54,699 nt of DNA from Collinsella sp. (GTDB taxonomy: Bacteria; Actinomycetota; Coriobacteriia; Coriobacteriales; Coriobacteriaceae), in the NCBI GenBank assembly GCA_018382295.1, contig JAGZQF010000008.1:1-54699 (forward strand), given 5' to 3'. Below are positions 29,343 through 38,595 of the stretch, one piece after another. A program made the position numbers and the translations under genes. The notes beneath the pieces are model-generated. The model saw only the letters and a list, made by a program, of their open reading frames with translations. It was not told the DNA's origin and made no database searches. How positions within the stretch are numbered: the first letter of the stretch is position 1; each line of letters opens with the position of its first letter.

Positions 29343-31784
29343 GTGGCAGAGCGTCCGACATACAAGCTCAGGTTTCTCGATCCCAAAAAGCGCTTTCCGG
29401 CCATGCCCGAGCAGCCTGCGGGACGCTCGTATGGCGTGGTTTGGAAGCTCTTTGGCGAGGACCCGCATGAATCATGTTATGTCGTCGAATTCGTCGGCAA
29501 AAGCCATGTGTCGCTTTTGGGCTACGTGAGCGTTTCGGGTGAGGTCTATAAGGTGGACCGTCCCGTTAATGAGGTATCGCTGCCCGACGGTCCCGACATG
29601 CAGCTGATTCTTGACGAGTCCGATTCCAGCATCGGTGAGATTGTGGTCAGGGGTACCGATGGGACGATGCGCTCCCGGGCGCGAGTCATCGGCTCTCCCG
29701 AAGGCACCATGCGCGAACAATCCGATCGCGAGACGTGGAATTCGACGCGCAGCCTTCGCTACGGCGAGTTCATGGCCTCGATGTTCTTGCGTTACGTGAT
29801 ATTCGCCGATTCTGAAAACTCCGTCTCAAGCACGGCAGAAGGTGACGGACTCGATGAAGGCATGAAAAATGCTGTCGACAAGATCAAACTTGTAAAACTC
29901 CCCGAGCCGGTTGAGGTACTGCTGGGTTTTGATTCCACGCCGCTGCCCGATGCAATCGAAACGTTGCTCTACCGCATTGACCATACAGATAATCCAAGTG
30001 GCATTGAGCGCTATGCCGCCGCGTTGATGGGCGAAGTTAATCTGTCTCGCCTGCGCACCATCGCGGCCAAAACCGAAATGAGCCTGGCGCGCATCGATCG
30101 CTCGAGGCTCTTTTATCTCAATTTTGACCGTAGCCTGCTGGACCAGGACGAGATCGATACCCTGCTTGCCGTCGAGTGCCGCCTGAACCGCCTATCGGGC
30201 ATCCTTGAGCGTATTGGGGCAGGGTTGGCCCCCGTTGCCTCATCGCCAAGCTTTGAGGGCTGCTCACTCTTTGACCTATGGCATATCAGCAAGACGACAA
30301 ACGACGTTCCATGCTTGCTCGAAACATTGTCGAATGACAACCCGTGGGCCAAGCCGGGGACGGTTGCGTGCCAGCCGGGTGGAGAGTGGGACGTTCGCAC
30401 CCGCTTTGCACGTATCGTAGAAGCGCTCAACGTGGTCACGCGGCTCGATTACACCTATCGAGCGAACGTCGCCGAGGGCATCATGCTGGTGCGATTTGGC
30501 CGCACGGTTGTCGATGCTATGCCGCAGCGCGAATACGATGCTCAAGATGACGCCTGGCGCGAAGTGGATGAGCCTAAGCGCGCAACATGGGCCACTGAGC
30601 ACGATGCGCGTATTGCGCTTACACTCGCGGCAGCTTGCTTTGCTTCGGGCACTCGCATCACGCGCTGCTACGTGCAGATTGCGGCTCCCGACGGCGAGCA
30701 GGGCGAGCGCGTTGTTGAAACGTATTCCTTTGGCCGTGCGGCCTATCTGGCCGATTGCGTTTCTGTCGCCAAGGATCTTGAGAGCATGGATATGGACGAC
30801 ATGCCCTGCAAGCGTTTGCTCGAGGCATATGAGGCAGATGCACCGGACATGATTGAGCCTGCAGGGGTTCACGCCCGACCACGTGATGACCATCGTTCAT
30901 TGCCGCCTGCGCTTCGCGATTTGCTGCTCGCTGATACGGCTGACGAGCTTGAGGTCATGGAGGAGGACAACGATCCGTATGTCGCCCGCGTCGTCGAGCT
31001 GCGCGAGCAATCCAAAGTTGACCGAGCTGGTGCTTTCGAGGGCTTTTCTCGCCTTGTCGAGGAGCTGGAAGCCAAGTGTACTGTTGCTGAGCTTTTGGCG
31101 ACGGGCCCGGTGCAGACCCAGTTCTGCGACAACCAGCTGGTGCGCATGGTGCTGCCGGTGATGGAGGAGGACCGTTCCGTGCGTATCCTTCGCGCTCCCG
31201 ATGCGCTGTATTTTGCCCAGCACGAGATTTGCAGCTTTTACGTCGAACAAGAGGACTTTGAGCGTGCGCTGCCCGAGGTGCGTCGTCTCTATGATTTGGC
31301 GCGCTCGTCCATGCAGTCTCACTTTGCCCTGATCAATGTGCTAGCACGCCTGGAGCGCTATGACGAGATTATCGAGGTAGCGCGCCACGGCCTGCGCATT
31401 GCCAGCGACCGGCCCTCGATCGGTTACCTGTTCTATCGCCTGGCGTTTGCCTACTGGAACTGCGACCAGCTCGAGCTGGCGCTGGCATGTTATCGCCTGG
31501 TGCCGCGCGGCGAGGAGTCGGGCGGCAGTGCGCGGGAGGAAATGCAGGGCCTTATGAACGAGATGGGCGTCATCAAACCGCCCACGTTTGAGGAGGCTGT
31601 CGAGACCATCCGCAAGGCAGGTCTTGAGCTGCCGCCGGTGCCCGCCGTGACCAATCAACTCGCGGATGCCGCCGTGCAACTCGTCGACAACGGCTTCTTT
31701 TTCTTGGCGCGCGGCTGCATCTATCAAATGTGGCGCACCATGGGCAACGATGAGCTCGGCTCCCTCAACCGCTCGCTGGGGTAG
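29343..31784 (+). CDS. Large soluble protein with TPR-like C-terminus, function unknown
   Basis: An 813-residue cytosolic protein without signal peptide or membrane segments. The first 140 residues are beta-rich (KSHVSLLGYVSVSGEVYKV). The middle (about 200-480) is mixed and holds few recognisable motifs. The last 200 residues look like tetratricopeptide helices (EICSFYVEQEDFERALPEVRRL, ALINVLARLERYDEIIEVAR, LAFAYWNCDQLELALACYRL). I do not recognise the family. The GTG start at 29343 has only a weak AGGG site. It probably mediates protein-protein contacts. It stands alone between the tRNA-Arg cluster and an AAA ATPase gene. Confidence 0.75.
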   Translation: MAERPTYKLRFLDPKKRFPAMPEQPAGRSYGVVWKLFGEDPHESCYVVEFVGKSHVSLLGYVSVSGEVYKVDRPVNEVSLPDGPDMQLILDESDSSIGEIVVRGTDGTMRSRARVIGSPEGTMREQSDRETWNSTRSLRYGEFMASMFLRYVIFADSENSVSSTAEGDGLDEGMKNAVDKIKLVKLPEPVEVLLGFDSTPLPDAIETLLYRIDHTDNPSGIERYAAALMGEVNLSRLRTIAAKTEMSLARIDRSRLFYLNFDRSLLDQDEIDTLLAVECRLNRLSGILERIGAGLAPVASSPSFEGCSLFDLWHISKTTNDVPCLLETLSNDNPWAKPGTVACQPGGEWDVRTRFARIVEALNVVTRLDYTYRANVAEGIMLVRFGRTVVDAMPQREYDAQDDAWREVDEPKRATWATEHDARIALTLAAACFASGTRITRCYVQIAAPDGEQGERVVETYSFGRAAYLADCVSVAKDLESMDMDDMPCKRLLEAYEADAPDMIEPAGVHARPRDDHRSLPPALRDLLLADTADELEVMEEDNDPYVARVVELREQSKVDRAGAFEGFSRLVEELEAKCTVAELLATGPVQTQFCDNQLVRMVLPVMEEDRSVRILRAPDALYFAQHEICSFYVEQEDFERALPEVRRLYDLARSSMQSHFALINVLARLERYDEIIEVARHGLRIASDRPSIGYLFYRLAFAYWNCDQLELALACYRLVPRGEESGGSAREEMQGLMNEMGVIKPPTFEEAVETIRKAGLELPPVPAVTNQLADAAVQLVDNGFFFLARGCIYQMWRTMGNDELGSLNRSLG

Positions 31785-31872
31785 GGGCGGTATAGAGGGG
31801 CCGCACCGCGCTATTTGTATCGGCGCGGGCGGGAGGACCCGACAGAATCGGTAAGGCACAAAGCCGCCGAGC

Positions 31873-31930
31873 CTGCTAAAACTGTTAAACTCTGCTAAAG
31901 TTGCTAAACTTTGTTAAAGTTGTTAAAACT
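31873..31930 (+). promoter_or_regulatory. Iteron-like TAAA array upstream of the AAA ATPase gene
   Basis: Six copies of (C/T)TG(C/T)TAAA or GTTAAA occur in a row; the TAAA cores start at 31877, 31886, 31896, 31905, 31915 and 31924, spaced 9, 10, 9, 10 and 9 bp. The array ends just before the ribosome-binding site of the next gene. Helix-phased spacing suggests cooperative protein binding, possibly autoregulation. Confidence 0.65.
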
Positions 31931-31946
31931 AGCAGAGGAGGGTCGA

Positions 31947-33029
31947 ATGTCGAAAGCCATTAATCCCTTTAAGCCAACGGCGGGCATGAATCCGCCTGAG
32001 CTTATCGGACGTGACGCTGTTTTGGATGATTTTGCCGAGGCCCTTGAGAATGGTCCTGGTGCTCCCGATCGACTCATGCGCATCTCGGGCGTCCGAGGCA
32101 CAGGTAAAACGGTGCTTCTCAATGCATTGGGTGATCTTGCGCGAAAAAAAGGATTCGAGGTTGTTGACGTCGCCTCGAATGCCGGTTTTTGCAGTAGAAT
32201 CCTCGAGGCTCTACAGCGAAATGTTCGTCTTGAGTCAATGTCGATTTCCCCATCAATTCTAGGAGTCAGCCTTGGCTCCGTTGAGGTATCGAAGTCGGCA
32301 TCTCATCTGGGCGAGGCAATGTACGATGCCGCGAAGCGCGGAGGTCTGCTCATTACGCTCGACGAGATTCAGGATGCCTCAACTGAGGAAATGCGCGAGC
32401 TGGGCAATGAGATGCAGCTTTTGATTCGCCAAGGGGCGAATGTCGCTTTTGCATTCGCCGGCTTGCCAACATCGGTGGATGGCGTGGTGGTTGATGATAC
32501 CCTTACCTTCCTTCAGCGGGCAAAACATATCGAACTCACTCGTCTCTCCGATTTTGAAGTCGGTGGATCGCTTGAGGATACAATGAGACGAGCGGGCAAG
32601 GAGCTCGATGAAGACGCCGCTGAGCTATTAACAAAGGCTTCAGCAGGCTATCCCTTTATGGTCCAGTTGGTCGGATATTACGCTTGGCAGGTTGCTGCGC
32701 GCAGCGGGGCGGAGAGCGTGAACGAAGGGTCCGCGCGTAAAGGTATCCAAGCGGCTCTTGATAGCTTTAATGCTATGGTGATTGCCCCGGCGCTGCGCAG
32801 GGTTTCGGAGCGACAGTTTCAGTATCTCGCGGCAATGGCTCAATGCGAGGGCGATGAGATTGCCAACGGTGATATCGCCAAGAAGATGGGGTTGCCGGCG
32901 AACAAGGTCGGCTCGTATCGTAAACGTCTCATCGATGCGGGGTTGATTGAGCCTGCGGGCTATGGCTGTGTTTCGTTTGCAATTCCGTATATGCGCGACT
33001 ATTTGTTGGAGGCGGTGCGGGAAAGGTAA
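31947..33029 (+). CDS. AAA family ATPase with Orc1/Cdc6-like layout
   Basis: A 360-residue ATP-binding protein. Walker A GVRGTGKT (48-55), Walker B LLITLDEIQD (Asp139/Glu140), a sensor region AFAGLPTS, and a C-terminal winged-helix-like part (GDIAKKMGLPANKVGSYRKR). This matches the STAND/Orc1-like AAA group common in Actinobacteria. Its role is unknown; replication-like, regulatory and defence-related functions exist among relatives. The ATG at 31947 has GAGGAGGG 5-10 nt upstream and follows the repeat array directly. It lies just before tRNA-Ser. Base usage is slightly less GC-rich than its neighbours, which may hint at transfer. Confidence 0.8.
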   Translation: MSKAINPFKPTAGMNPPELIGRDAVLDDFAEALENGPGAPDRLMRISGVRGTGKTVLLNALGDLARKKGFEVVDVASNAGFCSRILEALQRNVRLESMSISPSILGVSLGSVEVSKSASHLGEAMYDAAKRGGLLITLDEIQDASTEEMRELGNEMQLLIRQGANVAFAFAGLPTSVDGVVVDDTLTFLQRAKHIELTRLSDFEVGGSLEDTMRRAGKELDEDAAELLTKASAGYPFMVQLVGYYAWQVAARSGAESVNEGSARKGIQAALDSFNAMVIAPALRRVSERQFQYLAAMAQCEGDEIANGDIAKKMGLPANKVGSYRKRLIDAGLIEPAGYGCVSFAIPYMRDYLLEAVRER

Positions 33030-33054
33030 AAATGGAATCGCTCCAAATTCCCTC

Positions 33055-33083
33055 TTGCCCATCCTCGACTGTTTGGTTACTAT
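33055..33083 (+). promoter_or_regulatory. tRNA-Ser promoter
   Basis: TTGCCC (33055-33060) and TACTAT (33078-33083) with 17-bp spacing, 14 bp before the tRNA. Confidence 0.75.
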
Positions 33084-33097
33084 AGAACGGCTGTTAC

Positions 33098-33188
33098 GGA
33101 GAGCTGACCGAGAGGCCGAAGGTGCTCGCCTGCTAAGCGAGTATGCCCCAAAAGGGCATCTGGGGTTCGAATCCCCAGCTCTCCGCCA
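33098..33188 (+). tRNA. tRNA-Ser(GCT)
   Basis: 91-nt tRNA with long variable arm (ATGCCCCAAAAGGGCAT). Acceptor GGAGAGC pairs with GCTCTCC, anticodon loop CTGCTAA (GCT), T-loop TTCGAAT, discriminator G and encoded CCA (33186-33188). Confidence 0.96.
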
Positions 33189-33202
33189 GTTTAACTTTAA
33201 AG

Positions 33203-33235
33203 AAGGGTCCCATCTGGGGCCCTTTTTTATTATCA
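33203..33235 (+). terminator. tRNA-Ser terminator
   Basis: AAGGGTCCCA pairs with TGGGGCCCTT (loop TC), followed by a T-run. Confidence 0.8.
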
Positions 33236-33240
33236 AGAAA

Positions 33241-33263
33241 GGCGGCTGGGGATTCGAACCCTC
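33241..33263 (+). repeat. Inverted copy of the tRNA-Ser T-arm
   Basis: GGCTGGGGATTCGAACCC is the reverse complement of the T-arm and following bases of tRNA-Ser just upstream. No GC-rich core or second tail follows, so this is the minimal form of the tRNA-tail element. Confidence 0.65.
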
Positions 33264-33300
33264 AAAAAATGAGGCGCCCCGTTGGACGCCTCATTTTGGT
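33264..33300. terminator. Bidirectional terminator between tRNA-Ser and dacA
   Basis: AAAATGAGGCG (33267-33277) pairs with CGCCTCATTTT (33287-33297). A/T tracts on both sides allow termination from either direction. Confidence 0.8.
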
Positions 33301-33322
33301 TCGATGCGATATCGCTTTGGCC

Positions 33323-34660
33323 CTACACCTCGGGAGCCTTGGCTACGGTTTCGCTCTCGGCTGTGAGCGGGCGGTTGTCGATGCGGCGGCCCAGGCGGTC
33401 GAGCTTCACGAGCAGCCACTCGATGGGATTGGGCCCCGTTCCTTCCTCGTCGGCAACCAGGTCCATGACGGCAATCTTGGTGCCGTCCTGCTTAAGCGTA
33501 ACGCTGCCCACCTTATCGCCAACATGCACCGTGCCCGAAAGGTCATCGTAGCTAACCTTTTCGGTCACTTCGCCGGCGAGTGAGAACACTGTTGCCTGTG
33601 CGGCGGGGTCGGCGAGCGTGGCATCGATCGTCTTATCCGTCCAGTCGGTTTGGCCAATGCGCGCCATAAGCGGGTTGCCGTTGGCGGTCTTCTCCTGTGT
33701 ATTGGCAATTGCGACCGTCACCTTGTGACCGTAGTACCAGTTGGCAAGGGTCGCCGTATCGGTAAAGCGCTGATCGTTGGTTGTGGAGTTCAAAATAACG
33801 GTGTAGACCTCGTCGCCGTCGCGGTTGTAGGCGCTCGTAAAGCAATAGCCCGCGTCGTCGGTGGTGCCGGTCTTGCCGCCAATGTTTCCGTCCTGACCGA
33901 GCAAAACGTTGTGCGTGTCCATGGAATGCGAATGGTCTGAGTCATCGGCGCCCGTGACCTCAATCCAAGAATCCTCGCTCGCGACGACTTCGCGAATCGT
34001 ATCGTTTTTCATGGCCTCCCGCATCATCAGTGCCACGTCATGTGCGGTTGAGTGCATGTCGCCGGCCCACTCATCAAAGTCCAGGCCGTGTGGGTTCTCA
34101 AAGACCGTGCCGGTGCAGCCGAGCTTTTTGGCGCGCTCGTTCATGGCCTTCACAAAGGTTGCCTCGGCGTCTTTGGTCTTGGGGTCGATCTTTTTGCCTA
34201 CGTACTCGGCAAGCACGGTGGCGGCGTCGTTGCCCGAGGGGATCAACAGGCCGCGTAGTGCCTGCTCCACGGTGAGCTCGTCGCCTTCGAGCAGGCCGGC
34301 AGTCGAGTTGCCTACGGTGGCGGCAGCGTTGCTCACCGTGACCTTCTCGTCCATCTTGCAGTTTTCGACGGTCAGGATTGCGGTCATGACCTTGGTGATC
34401 GAGGCGATCTTGACCTGTTCGTCGGCGCCGCGTCCATAGTAGACGGTGCCGTCCTTGCCCATAACAAGGGCATTCGTTGCCTCGATATCGGGCAGGTTTT
34501 CTGTCGTGATGCCGCGGACGTCGGCGGTCTTGCCGCTGACGTCGTCGGTCGTGAGCACTTGGGCGCCGGCGACGGTGGGCATGCCGGCAGCAAGAGCGAT
34601 AGCGCAGACAAAGCCGGCGGCAAGCTGGGCGGAGCGCTTTGCAAAAGAGGTGAGGGACAT
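33323..34660 (-). CDS. dacA: D-alanyl-D-alanine carboxypeptidase (DacA/PBP5-like)
   Basis: Low-molecular-weight penicillin-binding protein that trims D-Ala from peptidoglycan stem peptides. The 445-residue precursor has a signal peptide (residues 1-33, with VAGAQ cleavage context) and the serine-hydrolase triad: SITK (Ser87/Lys90), SGN (142-144) and KTG (263-265). A PBP5-type C-terminal beta domain follows. The start at 34660 gives a proper signal peptide; a longer frame to 34774 would add 38 residues of non-signal sequence. No membrane anchor is obvious at the C-terminus. It is divergent from a VanRS-like pair. Confidence 0.9.
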   Translation of the reverse strand: MSLTSFAKRSAQLAAGFVCAIALAAGMPTVAGAQVLTTDDVSGKTADVRGITTENLPDIEATNALVMGKDGTVYYGRGADEQVKIASITKVMTAILTVENCKMDEKVTVSNAAATVGNSTAGLLEGDELTVEQALRGLLIPSGNDAATVLAEYVGKKIDPKTKDAEATFVKAMNERAKKLGCTGTVFENPHGLDFDEWAGDMHSTAHDVALMMREAMKNDTIREVVASEDSWIEVTGADDSDHSHSMDTHNVLLGQDGNIGGKTGTTDDAGYCFTSAYNRDGDEVYTVILNSTTNDQRFTDTATLANWYYGHKVTVAIANTQEKTANGNPLMARIGQTDWTDKTIDATLADPAAQATVFSLAGEVTEKVSYDDLSGTVHVGDKVGSVTLKQDGTKIAVMDLVADEEGTGPNPIEWLLVKLDRLGRRIDNRPLTAESETVAKAPEV

Positions 34661-34702
34661 CACAGATTTCGCTTTCGACGGAATGGTCTCTTCTGGCACT
34701 AG

Positions 34703-34795
34703 AGTATATCGTTTGCCGGCGACGACGATCGTTGCGTGCGCGCATGGCCCGCATTCGTGCTCGAACGGGCACAAGGGTGCTTAAGGTCGACTTAA
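34703..34795. promoter_or_regulatory. Divergent promoter region with a palindrome between dacA and the two-component genes
   Basis: TATACT on the minus strand (34703-34708) is a good -10 for dacA. On the other side TTAAG-N5-CTTAA (34781-34795) is a symmetric, operator-like site. It could bind the adjacent response regulator, but this is inference. Confidence 0.4.
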
Positions 34796-34860
34796 TCGCC
34801 CGCGCTTGTTGTGTGTGGCGGGCGCCGCCTCGGGCATAATGGAGCGCGAGAGGAGCACGC

Positions 34861-35556
34861 ATGAACGAGCGCATACTGGTAGTTGATGACGAGAAGGCCA
34901 TCGCCGACCTGGTTGGTATCTACCTTACAAAGGAGGGCTTTGACGTCCAGATCGCCTACAGCGGGGCCGATGCGGCCAAGGCAATCCTGGAGCAAGAGTT
35001 TGACCTGGCACTGCTCGATGTCATGCTGCCCGATATCGACGGCTTTGAGCTGCTGCGTACCATCCGTGCCAGCCATACCTATCCCGTAATTATGTTGACG
35101 GCCCGCGATGCCCAGCAGGATAAGATCGAAGGCCTTTCTCTTGGCGCGGACGATTACGTGGTCAAGCCGTTCCGCCCGCTGGAGCTCATCGCGCGCGTTC
35201 ATGCTCAGTTGCGCCGCTACACCAGCTACGGTAGCCGCGCGCGGGCGACCGAGTCGCCGACCCTCCAGCTCGATGGCCTCGAGATCAACCGTGACGCTCG
35301 CTCCGTGACGGTGGACGGTGCGCCGGTGCGCCTCACGCCCATCGAGTATTCCATCTTGCTGTATCTGGCCGAGCATCGCGGCAGCGTAGTGCCCGTGGAG
35401 GACCTGTTCCGCGCGGTGTGGAACGAGGACTTTATGCCCGGCTCCAACAATACGGTGATGGTGCACATTCGTCACCTGCGCGAAAAGATCGGTGACGACG
35501 CTCAGAAGCCGCGTTTTATCAAAAACGTTTGGGGCGTCGGCTATATCATCGAATAA
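34861..35556 (+). CDS. OmpR/VanR-type response regulator
   Basis: DNA-binding response regulator. The 231-residue protein has a receiver domain with acidic pair DD (9-10), phospho-acceptor Asp53 (LLDVMLPD) and conserved Lys102 (VVKPF), and a C-terminal winged helix (VRLTPIEYSILLYLAEH, NNTVMVHIRHLREKI). It resembles VanR/PhoP. AGAGGAG precedes the ATG. It forms an operon with the following sensor kinase. Confidence 0.92.
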   Translation: MNERILVVDDEKAIADLVGIYLTKEGFDVQIAYSGADAAKAILEQEFDLALLDVMLPDIDGFELLRTIRASHTYPVIMLTARDAQQDKIEGLSLGADDYVVKPFRPLELIARVHAQLRRYTSYGSRARATESPTLQLDGLEINRDARSVTVDGAPVRLTPIEYSILLYLAEHRGSVVPVEDLFRAVWNEDFMPGSNNTVMVHIRHLREKIGDDAQKPRFIKNVWGVGYIIE

Positions 35557-35581
35557 CGCCTTTGTTAGCGAGGACATGGAC

Positions 35582-36820
35582 ATGACAAAAGACGATAAGC
35601 AGGCGTTTGAGGTGCCCGATCGGCTCTTTGAATACGTAAGGGCGGTCGTCGATAATCGCGCACTTGCGACGGTGCTGCTCTTTTTGCTGAGTCTGCTGCT
35701 AATCGGCATTGGTAACATCGCCGGTATCTTGGCGGTGCTACTCATCGGCTTCTTGCTGATCGATCGCTTTGAAATCGTGCGCCGTTGCGTGGTGATCGGC
35801 GGTGCCGCGTGGGCCATGACGCTGGCGATCGGCGCCATGGCGCTCGGTGGCATTGAGGGACCGGTGCTGTTCGATGCCGGCTTTGTATTCAACATGCTTG
35901 GCTTTGTCTTGGCGCTCGCCGTGTGCGTCCTGTTCTTTTGCGGCCGCGCTCTGTACTACCAGGGCTATGAGCAGGGTGAGCGGCATTCCGACCGCGTGCT
36001 TGCCGCCCGTATTCAGGACCGCCTGATCGATCATCCTGACGCCTGGGATAACATCGACGGCGACTTCCTGGAGGTCGAGGGTGCGCTCAACCGCGTGCGC
36101 GATCGCGAGCGTAAGGTGCAGCAGGCCCTACGCGACGAGTCGCATCGCAAGGACGACTTGGTCACATACTTGGCGCATGACCTGCGCACACCGCTTGCCA
36201 GCGTGGTGGGCTACCTCTCGCTGTTGCAGGAGGCGCCCGACCTGCCGGTTGAGCAGCGCGCGCACTTTACAGGCGTGGCGCTCGACAAGGCGCACCGACT
36301 CGACGCGCTTATTGAGGAGTTCTTTGATATCACGCGCTTTGACTTCCACGATATTGTGCTTACGCGCGGCTACGTCGACCTGGGATTGCTACTGGCGCAG
36401 GTGGCCGATGAGTTCTATCCCATTCTCAACGAGCAGCACAAAGATGTCCAAGTTGATGTGCGCGAGGATCTGACGGTACTTGTGGATGGCGACAAGATGG
36501 CTCGCGTGTTCAACAACATCATGAAAAACGCCATCGCCTATAGCTACGAAGGATCGACCATCACGATTGAGGCTGGGCGCCAAGATGACGGTGGCGTGCG
36601 AATTCGCTTTATTAACCATGGTGACCCGATTCCTGCGGCTATGCTCAAGGTGATCTTTGAGAAGTTCTATCGCCTGGACGCGGCACGTGCGACCAATCGC
36701 GGTGGCGCCGGGCTTGGCCTTGCCATCGCCAAGGAGATCGTTACAGCGCACGGCGGCACGATCGCGTGCGAATCGACGCCCGAGCATACGGTGTTTACCA
36801 TTGCGCTGCCCGCTGCATAA
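35582..36820 (+). CDS. VanS-like sensor histidine kinase
   Basis: Membrane sensor kinase of the preceding regulator. The 412-residue protein has a cluster of hydrophobic helices near the N-terminus (about residues 22-125, at least four segments, with little extracellular sequence), then a dimerisation box LAHDLRTPLASVVGYL with His199, the N box NNIMKNAIAYS and G boxes (GGAGLGLAIAK). The ATG at 35582 is 7 nt after AGGA and is preferred over ATG 35576, which is too close to it. Layout matches VanS-type kinases, but no vanHAX genes are present. Confidence 0.9.
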   Translation: MTKDDKQAFEVPDRLFEYVRAVVDNRALATVLLFLLSLLLIGIGNIAGILAVLLIGFLLIDRFEIVRRCVVIGGAAWAMTLAIGAMALGGIEGPVLFDAGFVFNMLGFVLALAVCVLFFCGRALYYQGYEQGERHSDRVLAARIQDRLIDHPDAWDNIDGDFLEVEGALNRVRDRERKVQQALRDESHRKDDLVTYLAHDLRTPLASVVGYLSLLQEAPDLPVEQRAHFTGVALDKAHRLDALIEEFFDITRFDFHDIVLTRGYVDLGLLLAQVADEFYPILNEQHKDVQVDVREDLTVLVDGDKMARVFNNIMKNAIAYSYEGSTITIEAGRQDDGGVRIRFINHGDPIPAAMLKVIFEKFYRLDAARATNRGGAGLGLAIAKEIVTAHGGTIACESTPEHTVFTIALPAA

Positions 36821-36923
36821 CCAGCGTGCCCTTACAAACACTTGACAATGCGCTCACGTGTGTATGAGCCGCGATTTCTACTATCGATACTGCTGAATTG
36901 ATATCGATATGGAGGTATGCGGT

Positions 36924-37799
<876 letters not shown>

Positions 37800-37863
37800 T
37801 ACCATCTAGTGCAGGCACCTTTAGGGTTAAGATGCGGTCATGCCGGCCGCAGAGGGGTTCAAC

Positions 37864-38592
37864 ATGATCTATTACGTCGAGGACGATGACAACATCAGGG
37901 ATTTGACGGTCTACGCACTGCGCAAGCAGGGAATCGAGGCCGAGGGCTTTTCGTGCGATGGCGAGTTTAAGGCCGCCGTGGCGCGACGGGTGCCCGATGC
38001 TGTGCTGCTCGACATCATGCTGCCCGATACCGACGGCTTGGCGATTATGCGTCGTCTGCGTGCCGATCGCCTGACGGCGACGGTGCCCATTATGATGCTC
38101 ACCGCCAAGGACACCGAGCTCGACAAGGTCATGGCGCTCGATGGCGGTGCCGACGATTACCTGACCAAGCCGTTCTCGCTTATGGAACTCGCTAGCCGTT
38201 GCCGTGCGCTGCTGCGCCGCGGCGGCATGGTCAAGCAGGCGAGCGATGTGCTCAGCGTGGGCGATATCGTACTTTCGCCTAGCCACCGCGAAGTGACTGT
38301 TGCCGGTGAACCGCTCAAGCTCACGCTGCGCGAATTCGACCTGCTCGAGTACCTCATGCGCAAACCTGGCGTGGTCTTTACTCGCGAGTCGCTGCTGCAG
38401 AGCGTATGGGGCTGGGACTTCGACGGCGGTTCGCGCACCGTTGACGTGCACGTGCAGACGCTTCGCCAAAAACTGGGCGAGCATGCCAGCGCCATCGAGA
38501 CCGTGCGCGGCGTGGGCTACCGCTTGGCCGAGCCTTCTGCCGGTGATGGTGCCGAAGGTGACGACACCGCGGCCACCGCATCGGAGGAGTAA
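37864..38592 (+). CDS. phoB: PhoB-like response regulator
   Basis: OmpR-family regulator, probably controlling phosphate uptake. The 242-residue protein has a receiver domain (VEDDDNIRD, Asp50 in LLDIMLPD, YLTKPF lysine) and a winged-helix domain (LKLTLREFDLLEYLMRK, RTVDVHVQTLRQKLG). ATG 37864 follows AGAGGGG; the upstream in-frame ATG 37840 is less well placed. It is between pstB and the sensor kinase, which supports the phosphate assignment. The C-terminal tail is Asp/Ala-rich. Confidence 0.85.
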   Translation: MIYYVEDDDNIRDLTVYALRKQGIEAEGFSCDGEFKAAVARRVPDAVLLDIMLPDTDGLAIMRRLRADRLTATVPIMMLTAKDTELDKVMALDGGADDYLTKPFSLMELASRCRALLRRGGMVKQASDVLSVGDIVLSPSHREVTVAGEPLKLTLREFDLLEYLMRKPGVVFTRESLLQSVWGWDFDGGSRTVDVHVQTLRQKLGEHASAIETVRGVGYRLAEPSAGDGAEGDDTAATASEE

Positions 38593-38595
38593 CCC

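Noticed and set aside
34861..36820. Vancomycin resistance operon
   Set aside because: VanRS-like genes exist, but no vanH, vanA/B ligase or vanX is nearby.
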